The translations under genes were made by a program, and so were the position numbers. A model generated the notes under the pieces. It made no database searches. It saw only the letters and a program-made list of their open reading frames with translations, and was not told the origin of the DNA. A stretch of DNA of 40,221 nucleotides from a virus, in IMG/VR virus record IMGVR_UViG_3300047564_002327, positions 1 through 40,221 of that record; one strand, given 5' to 3'. Below, one piece after another: positions 15,896-23,422 of this stretch. Each line of letters begins with the position of its first letter. Positions within the stretch are counted from its first letter, which is position 1.

Positions 15896-16875
15896 ACATT
15901 AACAACAAAACAGTATTAATTACAGGCGCAAACGGACTAGTTGGTATCCCCACTGTAGAAAAATGTCTACTAGAAGGCGCGGCACAAGTAATTGCAGTAG
16001 ACATTCGCATCGGCGATAAATTAGAAGAACTTAAATCTAAATTCGGTGATAGAGTTTCTTTGGAAAAAGTCGACTTAACCTATTTAGATCAGTGTGAAGG
16101 TCTTTTTAAAAATAGAACCATTGACATTGTCCTTCACATTGCCGGCGTTAAAGGTAGTCCGGCTCGAGCCGCAAACTGTCCAGCAGACTATCTATTTCCC
16201 ATGTTAATGTTTAACACCAATATTATCAAAGCAGCACACGATGCTAAGGTGGGTTGGTTTGTTTATATGAGTAGCGTAGGAGTTTACAGCCCTAGCGATG
16301 TTATGCGCGAAGATGATGTATGGTCAACTATGCCTGGCAAAAATGACTGGTATCCTGGTTGGACCAAACGTGTAGGAGAACTAAGCCTAGAAGCCTTAGG
16401 TATTCAATACGGATGGAAGAATTGGACAGTTATTCGTCCTGCAAATATCTACGGCTTGTATGATAACTTCAGTCCAGAAGCAACAGTAATTGGTTCTAAT
16501 ACATGGAAAATATTTAACGTAGACGGCGACGAAATTATCTGCTGGGGCGATGGAAGTCCCAAGCGCGACTTTGTGTTCAGCGAAGATGTTGCACAAGCAG
16601 CCATTGATGCTGTTAAGAAAGAAGTAAATGACATCATCAACTTCGGTAGTGCAACAGCCACCAGCATCAAAGACACGATTGAAACTATTGTTGCTGAATA
16701 TCAAACAATCACAGGCAAAACTAAAAAGATTGTCTGGGACACATCAAAGCCTAATGGCGACATGATTCGTAGACTTGATCCTGAGAAGCAAATAAAATAT
16801 GATATTCTGCCTAGAACTACGCTGAAAGAAGGCATAGCAAAAACGTTAAACTATTACCATAGTCAAAAGCAATAA
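15892..16875 (+). CDS. NAD(P)-dependent epimerase/dehydratase (extended SDR)
   Basis: A 327-residue extended SDR. The nucleotide-binding motif is VLITGANGLVGIPTVE (TGxxGxxG) at residues about 9-21, with VIAVDIR for the second strand and LHIAGVKG for the sugar-enzyme HxAg strand. VYMSSVGVYSPSD carries the active-site Ser region, and VIRPANIYGLYDNFSP and WGDGSPKRDFVFSEDVA are typical nucleotide-sugar epimerase blocks. The usual YxxxK active-site motif is atypical: the sequence reads DWYPGWTKRVGE, with Pro four residues before Lys and Tyr five before. It may be a diverged enzyme. Likely substrate is an NDP-sugar. A 74-nt gap with a promoter-like box and hairpin follows. Confidence 0.85.
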   Translation: MNINNKTVLITGANGLVGIPTVEKCLLEGAAQVIAVDIRIGDKLEELKSKFGDRVSLEKVDLTYLDQCEGLFKNRTIDIVLHIAGVKGSPARAANCPADYLFPMLMFNTNIIKAAHDAKVGWFVYMSSVGVYSPSDVMREDDVWSTMPGKNDWYPGWTKRVGELSLEALGIQYGWKNWTVIRPANIYGLYDNFSPEATVIGSNTWKIFNVDGDEIICWGDGSPKRDFVFSEDVAQAAIDAVKKEVNDIINFGSATATSIKDTIETIVAEYQTITGKTKKIVWDTSKPNGDMIRRLDPEKQIKYDILPRTTLKEGIAKTLNYYHSQKQ

Positions 16876-16899
16876 TTTATAATTTGGCTTTTTAAGATA

Positions 16900-16907
16900 A
16901 TTAAATA
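16900..16907 (+). promoter_or_regulatory. T4-like late promoter (ATTAAATA)
   Basis: ATTAAATA lies in the 74-nt gap before the 2OG oxygenase gene, 42 nt upstream of ATG 16950. Its 3' end merges into the left arm of a hairpin, so the transcript would begin inside or just before the structured element. Confidence 0.5.
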
Positions 16908-16938
16908 TACTACTTTAGCATTTTACTAGGTAGTATAT
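16905..16938 (+). promoter_or_regulatory. Hairpin in the leader of the 2OG oxygenase gene
   Basis: ATATACTAC (16905-16913) pairs perfectly with GTAGTATAT (16930-16938). Inside it, TAG (16916-16918) can pair with CTA (16926-16928), giving a 12-bp stem with a small internal loop and a 7-nt apical loop. The stem is A+T-rich and followed by CTTTATTTAC rather than a clean U-run, so it is a poor intrinsic terminator. A leader structure near the ribosome site or an RNA-processing site is more likely. Confidence 0.5.
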
Positions 16939-16949
16939 CTTTATTTACG

Positions 16950-17732
16950 ATGACAGTTGACTTCAAAAAAATTCACAGCCAATTAATAGATTTAGGTTAT
17001 TACGTTGGAACCTTTGATGATTTTTACAGCGATCCCTTAAACATTGATCCTGCAGAACTGCGTAAACATGCAAATATTATCATTGCTTCACAGAAATACA
17101 TGGACACCGTCTATGTATACAGACATAATTATATTGGTCAAAATGACTCGGCTGTATTAAATTCTGGGCAAGTTATACCCCTAGAAGAATCTACGCAAGA
17201 AGTCAGTTATCATGACGTCGACAGAAGAAAACAATTTGTCGAACATTTAATTGCTAACGGCAACAAGACCAGAACCACACAGCAGTGGTATCGAATGGGG
17301 CTTGAACTTTATAATGCAATCGATCCAAAATTAGCTTCCGACTACTATAAAGTAGATGCATTCTTTGATAATCTGTTTGCATCTTTTGGAGAAAAAGTTT
17401 ACCCTGAATATTACGGAAAAAAAGAACAGCTTAAATGTGCATCTCAATACAGCATTTACAAAGAAGGCGATTTTTCAGAACTTCATTTCGACGGCATCAA
17501 TCCTGGCAGAGCTTTTGTTATTATTGTTTACTTTGCCGATCCTGCTGATCATAAACCAGAGTCTGGTGGCGAGTTGAGAATATCTGACAAGCACATAGAA
17601 ACCAAAGTAAAGCCCGTCTATGGAAATTATGCTGTCTTGGATTTTACTCGATGGAATATTGGACATGCCATTGAACGAGTAAATGATAACTTCACAAGAT
17701 TTGCTCTACAATCATTTGTAGGCCTATACTAA
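16950..17732 (+). CDS. 2-oxoglutarate/Fe(II)-dependent oxygenase (prolyl-4-hydroxylase-like)
   Basis: A 260-residue protein. The iron-binding facial triad is visible in the C-terminal jelly-roll half: H179 and D181 in ELHFDG and H239 in IGHAIERV, with R250 (FTRFALQSF) positioned to bind 2-oxoglutarate. Strands AFVIIVYFAD and NYAVLDFTRW and the phrase ESGGELRI are typical of the 2OG-FeII_Oxy_3 group. The N-terminal 120 residues are helical and unassigned. Such enzymes hydroxylate peptides, sugars or lipids and are common in marine myoviruses. It is preceded by its own promoter-like box and a hairpin, so it may be expressed separately from the genes upstream. Confidence 0.85.
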   Translation: MTVDFKKIHSQLIDLGYYVGTFDDFYSDPLNIDPAELRKHANIIIASQKYMDTVYVYRHNYIGQNDSAVLNSGQVIPLEESTQEVSYHDVDRRKQFVEHLIANGNKTRTTQQWYRMGLELYNAIDPKLASDYYKVDAFFDNLFASFGEKVYPEYYGKKEQLKCASQYSIYKEGDFSELHFDGINPGRAFVIIVYFADPADHKPESGGELRISDKHIETKVKPVYGNYAVLDFTRWNIGHAIERVNDNFTRFALQSFVGLY

Positions 17733-17753
17733 TTCATTATCCTGAACAGCATC

Positions 17754-17761
17754 AGTAAATA
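17754..17761 (+). promoter_or_regulatory. T4-like late promoter (AGTAAATA)
   Basis: AGTAAATA lies in the 51-nt gap before the SDR gene at 17784. It is followed by TTGTAAACTTA and the strong ribosome binding site GGAGCTCC at 17774-17781. The arrangement resembles the leader before the gene at 948. Confidence 0.55.
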
Positions 17762-17783
17762 TTGTAAACTTAATGGAGCTCCA

Positions 17784-18755
17784 ATGGACAAAAATTCTCG
17801 TATTTTAATTACAGGCGGATCTGGCCTGGTCGGACAGAATCTGACAAATAGATTAGTTGAGCAAGGATATAAAAATATTCGAGTTCATTTACACACCAGA
17901 CAACCCAGAGTAAAGCATGACTCAGTTGAGTATGTCAGTGGCAACTTGATGGACTATCAGGAATGCCTTAATGTCAGTAAGGACTGCGATGTTGTATTTC
18001 ATGCCGCCGCCAGCACCAGTAATGCTGTAGACACTGTGCAATCTCCTTTAGCACATGTTACACCTAATGTGGCTATGAATAACTTCCTAATCGATGGCGC
18101 ATATCGTAACAATGTAAAGAAGTATATCTTTATCAGTAGCAACACGGTTTACCCACCAAAAGGCGACGAACCAGTTCGTGAAACAGACTTCTTGTTTGAC
18201 GAACCATATCCAGTTTACTTTCCTGTAGGCTGGATGAAGCGTTATGCAGAAGTTCAGTGTGAGTTATATTCTAAATATCTGCCTAACAAAATGTTGACTG
18301 TTGTTATTCGTCCTGCTAACTTGTATGGACCGCACGACAAGTTTGACTTTGGTAAGTGTCATGTCACACCTGCAACAATTCGTAAAGTTGCTGACAATCT
18401 AAATCCTATCCCAGTTTGGGGCGATGGCAGTGAACTACGCGACCTATTGTATATTGATGACTTTATCGAAGCTCTGCAGATTGTAATGGAAAAACAAGAA
18501 ACACACGACACGTTTAACATTGGTTCAAATACTGTTTATAGCGTCAACGAAGTTCTTGACAGAATGAAGGCCATTGTTAGTAATACTAATCCTGTTGAAT
18601 ATGTCAGCGGCAAACCTAGTATGATTCCTGTGCGTAAAATTGACAGCACAAAGATTATGTCAATGCTGGGATGGTCTCCAAAGGTTAGTCTAGACGAAGG
18701 ACTAAAGAAGACCTACGACTGGTATCTGGCTAACAAAGAAGAATTTAATAAATGA
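17784..18755 (+). CDS. NAD(P)-dependent epimerase/reductase (extended SDR)
   Basis: A 323-residue extended SDR starting after GGAG at 17774. The dinucleotide motif is ILITGGSGLVGQNLTNRL; VVFHAAASTS and YIFISSNTVYPPKGDEP mark the active-site strands; VVIRPANLYGPHDKFDF and WGDGSELRDLLYIDDFIEAL are nucleotide-sugar blocks. Overall it resembles GDP-fucose-synthase/UDP-glucose-4-epimerase type proteins. The canonical YxxxK is replaced by VGWMK (PVYFPVGWMKRYAE), with no Tyr four residues before the Lys, as in the SDR at 15892. That loss may redirect chemistry or mean another residue serves as acid/base. It ends in an ATGA junction with the methyltransferase. Confidence 0.85.
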   Translation: MDKNSRILITGGSGLVGQNLTNRLVEQGYKNIRVHLHTRQPRVKHDSVEYVSGNLMDYQECLNVSKDCDVVFHAAASTSNAVDTVQSPLAHVTPNVAMNNFLIDGAYRNNVKKYIFISSNTVYPPKGDEPVRETDFLFDEPYPVYFPVGWMKRYAEVQCELYSKYLPNKMLTVVIRPANLYGPHDKFDFGKCHVTPATIRKVADNLNPIPVWGDGSELRDLLYIDDFIEALQIVMEKQETHDTFNIGSNTVYSVNEVLDRMKAIVSNTNPVEYVSGKPSMIPVRKIDSTKIMSMLGWSPKVSLDEGLKKTYDWYLANKEEFNK

Positions 18756-19435
18756 GTTGGGATAGCAGTTCGAACGAAGAGACCTTAGAATTTGATTCGG
18801 GGTTTCTTCTTAGATATAATGTCAAACTAGATGGCGGCGGAAACTCTGCTCGCCATGACTTTGTTGAAATTATAAACGGACTAGGTAAACGCTACCAACA
18901 CGCTATGGAATGGTGTGCAGGCCATGGAGCAATTGGTTACGAACTACTAACTAAAAATCTCTGTGTAAATATACACTTTGTAGATATGTTTGAGCCAGCC
19001 ATCGAATCATGCCTACGTAATGCACAGAATAATAATGTTCAAGATCGAGTATTTGGTTATGTAAGCTCAGCAGTAAAGAATTTACTCACTGTGCCACTTA
19101 TAGATTTAGTCGTATCCAATCCCCCGCACAATCCAGACATTAATGGTTGGGACAAGTCTATGTATTTAGATCGAACAGATTTTAAAGATAACTGGGATAA
19201 TTATAATAATGGTTTAAGACTAGGGGTAGATGATCAATTTAAAATACACGAAGAATTCTTCGCCAACATAGTTCCAAGACTAGCACCAGATGCAGATATT
19301 TTATTATCCGAGGCTGCTCCGGTAACGATACTAATAGAAATGGCTGCAAAGCATGGATTAGAATGTGTTAAGCGTTATGATAACGTCCATGCTGCATATG
19401 GCGGTCAAACAATACATTTAAAGGTGAAAAAATAA
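18752..19435 (+). CDS. SAM-dependent methyltransferase with NPPH motif (MTS-like)
   Basis: A 227-residue class I methyltransferase. Motif I is AMEWCAGHGAIGYELL at about residues 50-65, the acidic strand is IHFVDMFEPA, and motif IV is DLVVSNPPHNPDI. An NPP(Y/F/H) motif is typical of methyltransferases acting on nitrogen of glutamine side chains or nucleic-acid bases (PrmC/HemK, RsmC, N6-adenine types). The segment FKDNWDNYNNGLRLGVDDQFKI is an insert after motif IV. Given the cluster it might instead act on a sugar amine, which is speculative. It lacks a target-recognition domain of a DNA methylase. Junctions: ATGA upstream, TAATG downstream. Confidence 0.75.
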   Translation: MSWDSSSNEETLEFDSGFLLRYNVKLDGGGNSARHDFVEIINGLGKRYQHAMEWCAGHGAIGYELLTKNLCVNIHFVDMFEPAIESCLRNAQNNNVQDRVFGYVSSAVKNLLTVPLIDLVVSNPPHNPDINGWDKSMYLDRTDFKDNWDNYNNGLRLGVDDQFKIHEEFFANIVPRLAPDADILLSEAAPVTILIEMAAKHGLECVKRYDNVHAAYGGQTIHLKVKK

Positions 19436-20370
19436 TGAAGGTTTTAATTACTGGTGGAGCAGGTTACTTAGGATCCACACTGGCAGAACATCTGCTGGAT
19501 CGCGGACACAGTGTAACTGTTCTTGATAATTTGATGTATAAGCAGTTAAGCCTGCTACATCTTTTTAAGCAGCCAAAATTTAATTTTATTCTAGGCGATG
19601 TCAGGGATCTTAAACTTCTACAAGAGCAGGTCAAGCTAGCCGATGTAGTTATTCCATTAGCTGCCATTGTTGGCATGCCAGCCTGTAAGGCCAATCCTGA
19701 GTTAACAGTTCAGGTAAACTACGAACAGATTAAAAATATTGTAGACATCCTGCGAGATGATCAAAAATTAATACTGCCCAATACAAACAGTCAATATGGC
19801 AGTAGTGAAAACGTCATCACAGAAGACAGCCCGTTTAAGCCTTTAAGTCTATATGCTCAGACCAAATGCGATGCTGAAGATTATGTTTTGAAAAAAGGCA
19901 ATGGCATCATACTACGATTAGCAACAGTGTTTGGCGTAAGCCCTCGTATGCGTCAAGATCTTTTAGTCAATGACTTTGTATATAAGTCAGTTGTAGACGG
20001 ATACTTGGTATTGTTTGAAGCACATTTCAAACGCAATTATATTCACGTTCAAGATATTGCTAGAACTTTTGAATTTATGATTGACAACTATACAATCTGC
20101 CGCGGACAAGTATACAATGTCGGCCTAAGCAGTGCTAATTTGAGTAAGCTAGAACTAGCTGAAAAAGTTAAAGAACATATTCCAACACTGGTCATCAAGC
20201 AGGATGAATTTAAACAAGATTTTGACAAGCGCAATTACATAGTTTCTAACGCTAAGTTAGAAAGTTTAGGATGGCAACCTATGTTTGATTTAGACTACGG
20301 TATTAAGCAGCTGATCAGCGCTTATCAAATGGCCATTCCTCACAATAACAGGAATTTTACAAATCTATGA
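19435..20370 (+). CDS. NAD-dependent epimerase/dehydratase (extended SDR, canonical active site)
   Basis: A 311-residue extended SDR. The cofactor motif is VLITGGAGYLGSTLAEHL, followed by SVTVLDNLMY and the FILGDVRDLK segment typical of sugar epimerases. The active site is intact here: Ser/Asn-rich LPNTNSQYG and YAQTK with the YxxxK pair. ILRLATVFGVSPRMR and FKRNYIHVQDIARTF match UDP/GDP-sugar epimerases and dehydratases. It is the only one of three SDRs in the window with a standard catalytic Tyr. The precise substrate cannot be told. TAATG and ATGA junctions place it mid-operon. Confidence 0.88.
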   Translation: MKVLITGGAGYLGSTLAEHLLDRGHSVTVLDNLMYKQLSLLHLFKQPKFNFILGDVRDLKLLQEQVKLADVVIPLAAIVGMPACKANPELTVQVNYEQIKNIVDILRDDQKLILPNTNSQYGSSENVITEDSPFKPLSLYAQTKCDAEDYVLKKGNGIILRLATVFGVSPRMRQDLLVNDFVYKSVVDGYLVLFEAHFKRNYIHVQDIARTFEFMIDNYTICRGQVYNVGLSSANLSKLELAEKVKEHIPTLVIKQDEFKQDFDKRNYIVSNAKLESLGWQPMFDLDYGIKQLISAYQMAIPHNNRNFTNL

Positions 20371-20792
20371 CTGAGAGAAAATACTTGCATACACTAGGCG
20401 ATTTAGTTGACCGTTTAAGCATTGTGCAGCTTAAAGAGGTATTCATTCCAGAATTTAAACAAGAATATGCACAGGAAATCGCTGACATTGTTCATGACAT
20501 TCAGTTGATTCTAGATGACAAAGATGTTAAGCTAACTGCTGACGTTATCAGAGCCATCGTTGTGGTCAGTCAAATGAACCTACACATTTGGCATAACGAA
20601 AGCAACTATCGTCGTGGCATCAAAGATGGTAACAATCTTGAACTAACACACGGTCTCAATGGCATACGCAACACCTCTAAGAATGTTATTCAGGAGTGTG
20701 TGGGAGGCCGTAAAGACTATAAAGTAGATTGTCTAGCAGCAGACTTTAAAGACTGGGAAATTAGTTGGCCCAAGGATACAGGACAGAAATAA
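20367..20792 (+). CDS. Conserved phage protein of unknown function
   Basis: A 141-residue, largely helical protein with the phrases YLHTLGDLVDRLSIVQLKE, HIWHNESNYRRGIKDGN, and LTHGLNGIRNTSKNVIQE. I believe I have seen this family next to sugar-modifying genes in other phage and bacterial genomes, always without a function. Several conserved polar residues (HNESNYR, NGIRN) suggest an enzyme or a nucleotide-binding helper rather than a structural protein, but no motif defines a reaction. The start overlaps the upstream SDR by ATGA and the next gene begins 2 nt after its stop. Confidence 0.6.
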   Translation: MTERKYLHTLGDLVDRLSIVQLKEVFIPEFKQEYAQEIADIVHDIQLILDDKDVKLTADVIRAIVVVSQMNLHIWHNESNYRRGIKDGNNLELTHGLNGIRNTSKNVIQECVGGRKDYKVDCLAADFKDWEISWPKDTGQK

Positions 20793-20793
20793 A

Positions 20794-21672
20794 ATGATAG
20801 CGTTAGATGATGCACGAGTAGTCAAAGGACTACTATTTGCTGGCTGTAGTTTTACTTGGGGACAAGGCCTTTACTATTATAGCAATCTTCCTACATTACG
20901 TGAACCGCCACCGGATTGTTATGATCCGGCGTTGGTTACCGCTGCCCACAAAAGATTCATGGAAACAGTTCGTTTTCCTAGATTAGTGGCACAGCATTTT
21001 AAAACATGGGAAGTGGTGCATCCGTTTAACGGTGGCTCAAATCTAAGTGCTATCCGTTGGTGGCGCAGTTCTTTCAACGAAATGCCATCAGGTCCAGATC
21101 ATACTATTAAGGAATATGATTACAGTGAATTCAGTCATGTGTTTTTTCAACTAACACAGTGGCATAGAGATAATATTGTAATTGAGATAGATGGCCACCG
21201 GTATGATGTGCCTATGAATATTGTGCTGGGGGGACCAGGCTGCGAAGAATGGCCCGAACGTTTTGGTCGATGGTTAAAGATGCAAAATTTAACCTGGGAC
21301 GTATGGCTTAACAAATATATAAATGAAAATATAGCCCGCGTCAAGGCATTCTTACAAGAATTTGAAAGTCACGGAGTTCAACCTGTTCTAATACTATGGC
21401 CTGAAGTATACAATCATGAAGCGGTAGGTGACGAATATATAAGCAGGATTGAAAGTGATCCTTGGCTAAATGAAAGGCTATTGCGTTTAAAATACGAAGG
21501 ACGAACATTTAATTCTATGGAAGCATTAATGAAAGCACATAGTGAAATGATTATTAAAACTGATGTTGCTAGCTTTAAAGACACACCAAAAGATCATCAT
21601 CCTAGTTTAAAGATGCACAGCGTAGTGGCCGATAATATCATTGAATTGTTAACAGCACAAGGATACAAATGA
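20794..21672 (+). CDS. SGNH-like hydrolase/acyltransferase, subgroup GCSFTWGQGL
   Basis: A 292-residue soluble protein. Block I is LLFAGCSFTWGQGLYYYSNL with the presumed nucleophile Ser, and the C-terminal DHHPSLKMH supplies the Asp/His pair of the GDSL/SGNH family. FNGGSNLSAIRWW matches the Gly/Asn oxyanion-hole blocks, and the strand VFFQLTQWHR the block III position. It is most similar to the protein at 23403. SGNH enzymes remove or transfer acyl groups on sugars and lipids; here the substrate is unknown. It lacks a signal peptide, so it would act in the cytoplasm on a precursor. The stop overlaps the next SGNH gene (ATGA). Confidence 0.65.
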   Translation: MIALDDARVVKGLLFAGCSFTWGQGLYYYSNLPTLREPPPDCYDPALVTAAHKRFMETVRFPRLVAQHFKTWEVVHPFNGGSNLSAIRWWRSSFNEMPSGPDHTIKEYDYSEFSHVFFQLTQWHRDNIVIEIDGHRYDVPMNIVLGGPGCEEWPERFGRWLKMQNLTWDVWLNKYINENIARVKAFLQEFESHGVQPVLILWPEVYNHEAVGDEYISRIESDPWLNERLLRLKYEGRTFNSMEALMKAHSEMIIKTDVASFKDTPKDHHPSLKMHSVVADNIIELLTAQGYK

Positions 21673-22568
21673 AATATTTGATTACAAGTGGTTGTAGCTT
21701 TAGTCATCACTGGACACATCTTGGTGCCCCAGATGGCTGGATTGAAATACTAGAAAAGAAACTAAAAGAACAGCATCCGGAGTTAACAGCCTTACATGTT
21801 GGCCACAACGGTCATGGCCAAGAGATGATACAGAAAAAAGTTACTCTTACGGCCACAGAGCTGTTGCAACAAGGTATACCTGCGCAGGATATTGTTGTTG
21901 TAGTAATGTGGAGCGGCACCTATAGGAAGTCGTGGTACATCGATAATCCGTCGGTAATACAAGAAATTACAAAAAACATGATTCATTATCAGGGCGGCAT
22001 GGATCCTATGTTTTTAGATTTAAAAAATCATGTAGGAGATAACCCTGATCATTTTACCACAAAAAGTGGCGATCGATTTCCTTATAATCCTGAAGGTGGT
22101 TGGTATTCTACTGTTAACGGTAGTGACTGTCAAATGGCCTTTGTTCAACAGCATTATATGTTAGATGGATGGCATGGTGGCGGAGTAGGTAAAGTTCATG
22201 CTAGCCTAGAGAATATGATTTTCTTGCAGAACTTTTGTAAACTAAACGGCATTAAGATGATCAATCAATTTTTTATGGACCATGTGTATCAAGATATTGG
22301 ACAGCATAAGGAACATCAAATTATAAATTATCTTTACAATCAATTTGATTGGGACAACACCATAACAGAAGGCATGTTTGAAACTGTGCATGAACTACTA
22401 AACATACCTCGACACAAAGTTTATGAAATAGGTCATCCAGAAAGAATACGTCTAACAGGAGATACTGATTATTTCAGGAAAGATGGATTTCATCCTGGCA
22501 CAGCTGGTGCACAATATTGGTGTGATAAAGTCTTATATCCTTTTATGAGATCTAAGAACATATTATAA
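21669..22568 (+). CDS. SGNH-like hydrolase/acyltransferase with canonical DxxH
   Basis: A 299-residue protein. Block I is YLITSGCSFSHHWTHLG; HVGHNGHGQEMIQKK matches block II/III glycine-asparagine positions; VVVVMWSGTYRKSWY gives the central strand; and the C-terminal RKDGFHPGTAGAQYW has a standard D-x-x-H, so the catalytic triad looks complete. It differs in sequence from its SGNH neighbours on both sides, which argues against a recent tandem copy. A probable cytoplasmic deacylase or O-acyltransferase acting on a glycan intermediate, as an inference. Placed between another SGNH gene and a glycosyltransferase-like gene. Confidence 0.7.
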   Translation: MKYLITSGCSFSHHWTHLGAPDGWIEILEKKLKEQHPELTALHVGHNGHGQEMIQKKVTLTATELLQQGIPAQDIVVVVMWSGTYRKSWYIDNPSVIQEITKNMIHYQGGMDPMFLDLKNHVGDNPDHFTTKSGDRFPYNPEGGWYSTVNGSDCQMAFVQQHYMLDGWHGGGVGKVHASLENMIFLQNFCKLNGIKMINQFFMDHVYQDIGQHKEHQIINYLYNQFDWDNTITEGMFETVHELLNIPRHKVYEIGHPERIRLTGDTDYFRKDGFHPGTAGAQYWCDKVLYPFMRSKNIL

Positions 22569-22570
22569 CA

Positions 22571-23422
22571 ATGAGTAAAATACATCTTTGCACCTATGGC
22601 AGTCATCGCTTTGAATATAGTCGTTGGAGACTAGCTAAAGAAGCCGACGAAACTGGATGGTTTGATCATATTCATGTCTACGGAAAAGAGGATATAGGAC
22701 AATTTGGACGTTCTATAGAAGGCCCAGGCGCAGGGTTTTGGTGGTGGAAATCTGAAATTCAAAAAATAACCATGGACAAAATGCAAGATGGTGACGTTAT
22801 GGTCTACTTGGATGCCGGCTGCTATTTAAATAAAGCAGGGGAAAAAGAATTTAAACGATATATCGATCTTGCCCGAGCCAGCGAAACAGGTGCAGTATTT
22901 TTTAAAGGAAGTCCTGAGCCCGAGAAATATTATACTAAGAGAGATACTTTGATTTTAATGGGTTGTGATGATCCTAGCTACGTAGATAGTCAGCAAATAG
23001 CCAGCGGCCTTTATATTGCAGTAAAAAATAAAAATACAATAGAGTTAGTTGATAATTTTGTAAAGGCCAGTAGAATTGATCATTTACTTAATGTTGATCC
23101 ATCATTGAATTCCGAATATCCAGAATATATATCGAACGGATCAAAACATCGACATGATCAAAGTGTTTTTAGTTTAACAGTTAAAAAATTATTCAATGAT
23201 AAAAACATAGATATTATTAGATTGGATCACATGGAAGATGATGATAACATATACAGATACCATATGGAAGTTACTAATGTAGAAAAATATTTCGCAGGAG
23301 TCATTGATAATCTTACTGACATTAGATTTCCGATCATTACATCTAGAATTGATGATACTAAATTGTTCAGTAAAATTGCTACTTTGGACCTAGGCGGAAA
23401 ATATGAAATTAAGAGAATCTAA
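22571..23422 (+). CDS. Putative glycosyltransferase
   Basis: A 283-residue protein. The blocks GAGFWWWKSEIQKITMDKM and VMVYLDAGCYLN (DxG-type motif at about residue 75), then IASGLYIAVKN and SKHRHDQSVFSLTVKKLF, are the hallmarks of a family of short GT-A-like transferases found in capsule and O-antigen clusters, where a YGxGyWxWKP segment precedes a YxDaG motif. A sugar transferase role is therefore reasonable, with unknown specificity. It has no membrane segment. The start is 2 nt after the upstream stop, and the 3' end overlaps the next gene by 20 nt. It is distinct from the YDEPNAD and DESYD families in the window. Confidence 0.65.
   Translation: MSKIHLCTYGSHRFEYSRWRLAKEADETGWFDHIHVYGKEDIGQFGRSIEGPGAGFWWWKSEIQKITMDKMQDGDVMVYLDAGCYLNKAGEKEFKRYIDLARASETGAVFFKGSPEPEKYYTKRDTLILMGCDDPSYVDSQQIASGLYIAVKNKNTIELVDNFVKASRIDHLLNVDPSLNSEYPEYISNGSKHRHDQSVFSLTVKKLFNDKNIDIIRLDHMEDDDNIYRYHMEVTNVEKYFAGVIDNLTDIRFPIITSRIDDTKLFSKIATLDLGGKYEIKRI

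Noticed and set aside
16905-16938. Hairpin as a classical rho-independent terminator
   Set aside because: The stem is A+T-rich and followed by CTTTATTTAC, not a continuous T-run, so terminator function is not supported.
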